Below are positions 6,251 to 7,668 of a stretch of 7,668 nucleotides of DNA, one piece after another. Within the stretch, counting starts at the first letter, position 1. Every line of letters starts with the position of its first letter. Made by a program: the position numbers and the translations under genes. Below the pieces are notes generated by a model, which was given only the letters and a program-made list of their open reading frames with translations, did not search any database and had not been told where the DNA came from. The stretch is from Mycobacterium sp. Its GTDB lineage: Bacteria > Actinomycetota > Actinomycetes > Mycobacteriales > Mycobacteriaceae. The stretch covers positions 1 to 7,668 of the forward strand of contig VERS01000084.1 in NCBI GenBank assembly GCA_018882545.1, in the 5' to 3' direction.

Positions 6251-7663
6251 ATGCCGCACGTCAAGTACCGCTCGCCCTCGATCGCCCCGGCCTACACCGG
6301 CCGGCTCTCCACCGATCCGATTCCGTCGCTGCGGCTGCCCGATGAGGCCATGGAACCCGCAGCGGCCTACCGCTTCATCCACGACGAACTCATGCTCGAC
6401 GGAAGTTCCCGGCTGAACCTGGCCACCTTCGTGACCACCTGGATGGATCCGGAGGCCGAGCGGCTGATGGCCGAGACGTTCGACAAGAACATGATCGACA
6501 AGGACGAGTATCCGGCCACCGCTGCGATCGAATCCCGTTGTGTGGCAATGGTTGCCGATCTCTTCCACGCGGAGGATCTGCGGGACGACGACGCCGCGAG
6601 CGCGGTCGGGGTGTCCACGATCGGCTCCTCGGAGGCGGTCATGCTCGGCGGTCTGGCGCTCAAGTGGCGCTGGAAGCAGAAGGTGGGCGGCAAGGACGGC
6701 AACGGCTGGAAGAACCGGACCCCCAATCTGGTGATGGGATCCAACGTGCAGGTGGTGTGGGAGAAGTTCTGCCGCTACTTCGAGGTCGAACCCCGCTACC
6801 TGCCGATGGGTCAGGATCGCTACGTCATCACCCCCGAGCAGGTGGTCGACGCGGTCGACGAGGACACCATCGGCGTGGTCGGGATCCTGGGCACCACCTA
6901 CACCGGCGAACTCGAGCCGATCGCCGAGATCTGCGCGGCGCTGGACAAAGTGCAACGCAAGCGCGGCCTCGATATCCCCGTCCACGTCGACGCCGCCAGC
7001 GGGGGTTTCGTCGTGCCCTTCCTGAACCCGGACCTCAAATGGGACTTCCGGCTGCCGCGGGTGGTGTCGATCAATGTCAGCGGCCACAAGTACGGCCTGA
7101 CCTACCCCGGCATCGGCTTCGTGGTCTGGCGCAGCGCCGAACACCTGCCCGAGGAACTCGTCTTCCGGGTCAACTACCTGGGCGGGAACATGCCCACCTT
7201 CACGCTGAACTTCTCCCGGCCCGGCAATCAGGTGGTCGGCCAGTACTACAACTTCCTGCGACTCGGCCGGGCCGGGTACACCCACGTCATGCAGACGCTG
7301 TCCGCCACCGCGCGGTGGTTCTCCGACCAGTTGAGGAACTCCCACCACTTCGACGTCATCGCCGACGGGTCGAAGATCCCGGTGGTGGCGTTCACGCTCT
7401 CCCGGGACGGGGTCGATCCGGCACGGGGCCGCGGCTACACCGAGTTCGACGTGTCGGCGGCGCTGCGCTCCTACGGCTGGCAGGTTCCGGCCTACACCAT
7501 GCCCGACGGGGCCGCCGATGTGGCGGTGCTGCGGGTGGTCGTACGGGAGGGGTTCTCCGCCGACCTGGCCCGCTCACTGTGGGAAGACCTGCACAAGGTG
7601 CTGGACCACCTCGACGCCATCCAACCGGAGGGCCACTTCACCGAGGAGCACTTCGCGCACTGA
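6251..7663 (+). CDS. gadB: PLP-dependent glutamate decarboxylase, GadB
   Basis: GadB decarboxylates L-glutamate to GABA and CO2 (EC 4.1.1.15), consuming a proton, and feeds the GABA shunt. The 470 residues align in register with E. coli GadB motifs. LNLATFVTTWMDPEA follows the N-terminal segment; NMIDKDEYPATAAIESRC holds the substrate-side residues; STIGSSEAVMLGGLALKWRW has Ser126-Ser127 for the cofactor phosphate; HVDAASGGFVVPF has Asp247 opposite the pyridine nitrogen; and VSGHKYGL has Lys280 as the PLP Schiff-base lysine. The large and C-terminal domains are complete. The protein ends EGHFTEEHFAH, so its last residue is His470; in E. coli GadB a penultimate His controls pH-dependent closure. 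The start is 23 bp after nnrD with only a weak purine-rich site (AGAAAGA). The gene is probably co-transcribed with glmS and nnrD. GlmS releases glutamate, GadB's substrate, but direct flux coupling is inference. Confidence 0.97.
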   Translation: MPHVKYRSPSIAPAYTGRLSTDPIPSLRLPDEAMEPAAAYRFIHDELMLDGSSRLNLATFVTTWMDPEAERLMAETFDKNMIDKDEYPATAAIESRCVAMVADLFHAEDLRDDDAASAVGVSTIGSSEAVMLGGLALKWRWKQKVGGKDGNGWKNRTPNLVMGSNVQVVWEKFCRYFEVEPRYLPMGQDRYVITPEQVVDAVDEDTIGVVGILGTTYTGELEPIAEICAALDKVQRKRGLDIPVHVDAASGGFVVPFLNPDLKWDFRLPRVVSINVSGHKYGLTYPGIGFVVWRSAEHLPEELVFRVNYLGGNMPTFTLNFSRPGNQVVGQYYNFLRLGRAGYTHVMQTLSATARWFSDQLRNSHHFDVIADGSKIPVVAFTLSRDGVDPARGRGYTEFDVSAALRSYGWQVPAYTMPDGAADVAVLRVVVREGFSADLARSLWEDLHKVLDHLDAIQPEGHFTEEHFAH

Positions 7664-7668
7664 TGCTC
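7663..7668 (+). CDS. Possible start of the next gene (ATG overlapping the gadB stop)
   Basis: The gadB stop TGA (7661-7663) overlaps an ATG at 7663-7665 in a TGATG arrangement typical of translationally coupled genes. Only two codons (ATG CTC) are visible, so neither an open frame nor an identity can be shown. In mycobacteria alanine racemase (alr) lies downstream of gadB in several genomes as I recall, so alr is the first hypothesis. A chance ATG is the alternative. Confidence 0.25.

Noticed and set aside
5594..7348. A 584-codon minus-strand frame antisense to nnrD and gadB
   Set aside because: It spans two fully supported genes and their junction, has no recognisable domain, and changes composition where the sense genes change. 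It is a shadow frame.
1..7668. A mobile element, defence system or CRISPR array
   Set aside because: No transposase, integrase, nuclease, spacer-repeat pattern or terminal inverted repeats were seen. Gene content and base composition are uniform and chromosomal.

Overview
This GC-rich window (roughly 70% G+C by eye) looks like chromosomal DNA from a mycobacterium or close relative (Mycobacteriales; Mycolicibacterium or Mycobacterium is most likely). The evidence is the protein content and gene order. A GlmS, a two-domain NAD(P)HX-repair protein closely resembling M. tuberculosis NnrD, and a GadB-type glutamate decarboxylase lie in a row on the + strand. Upstream are an Ala/Pro-rich actinobacterial protein and an alpha/beta-hydrolase-fold protein. 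From memory this is the order of the M. tuberculosis Rv3439c-Rv3438-Rv3436c(glmS)-Rv3433c(nnrD)-Rv3432c(gadB) segment, in reverse orientation. No database search was possible, so synteny statements rest on recall.

Layout. Positions 1-876 (+) hold the 3' part of an Ala/Pro-rich gene carrying a 15-bp in-frame tandem repeat. It converges, 15 bp apart, on an F420-dependent LLM-class oxidoreductase gene (892-1932, -), with an inverted repeat spanning the junction. A 68-bp gap (1933-2000) contains four degenerate copies of an 11-12 bp direct repeat. The next gene (2001-2867, -) encodes an alpha/beta-hydrolase-fold protein whose nucleophile elbow reads GHGFG, so the catalytic serine is missing. A 36-bp divergent intergenic region then leads to glmS (2904-4772, +), nnrD (4809-6227, +) and gadB (6251-7663, +). 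The last bases hold a TGATG overlap in which another ORF may begin. No stretch over 300 bases lacks a gene. I saw no tRNA, rRNA, CRISPR array, insertion sequence or phage gene.

How the genes may work together. GlmS makes glucosamine-6-phosphate for UDP-GlcNAc (peptidoglycan) and releases glutamate. NnrD repairs hydrated NADH and NADPH. GadB turns glutamate into GABA while consuming a proton. The three genes are closely spaced (36 and 23 bp) and probably co-transcribed. NAD(P)HX formation is favoured by acid and GadB-type decarboxylation is an acid response elsewhere, so an acid/cell-wall homeostasis theme is plausible but inferred. The opposite-strand pair (hydrolase-fold protein and F420 oxidoreductase) probably forms its own unit. 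Most of the window is conserved housekeeping DNA. The points most worth checking are the apparent pseudo-hydrolase, the repeat cluster ahead of the oxidoreductase gene, and the repeat array in the Ala/Pro-rich protein. I did not find a clearly undescribed system.
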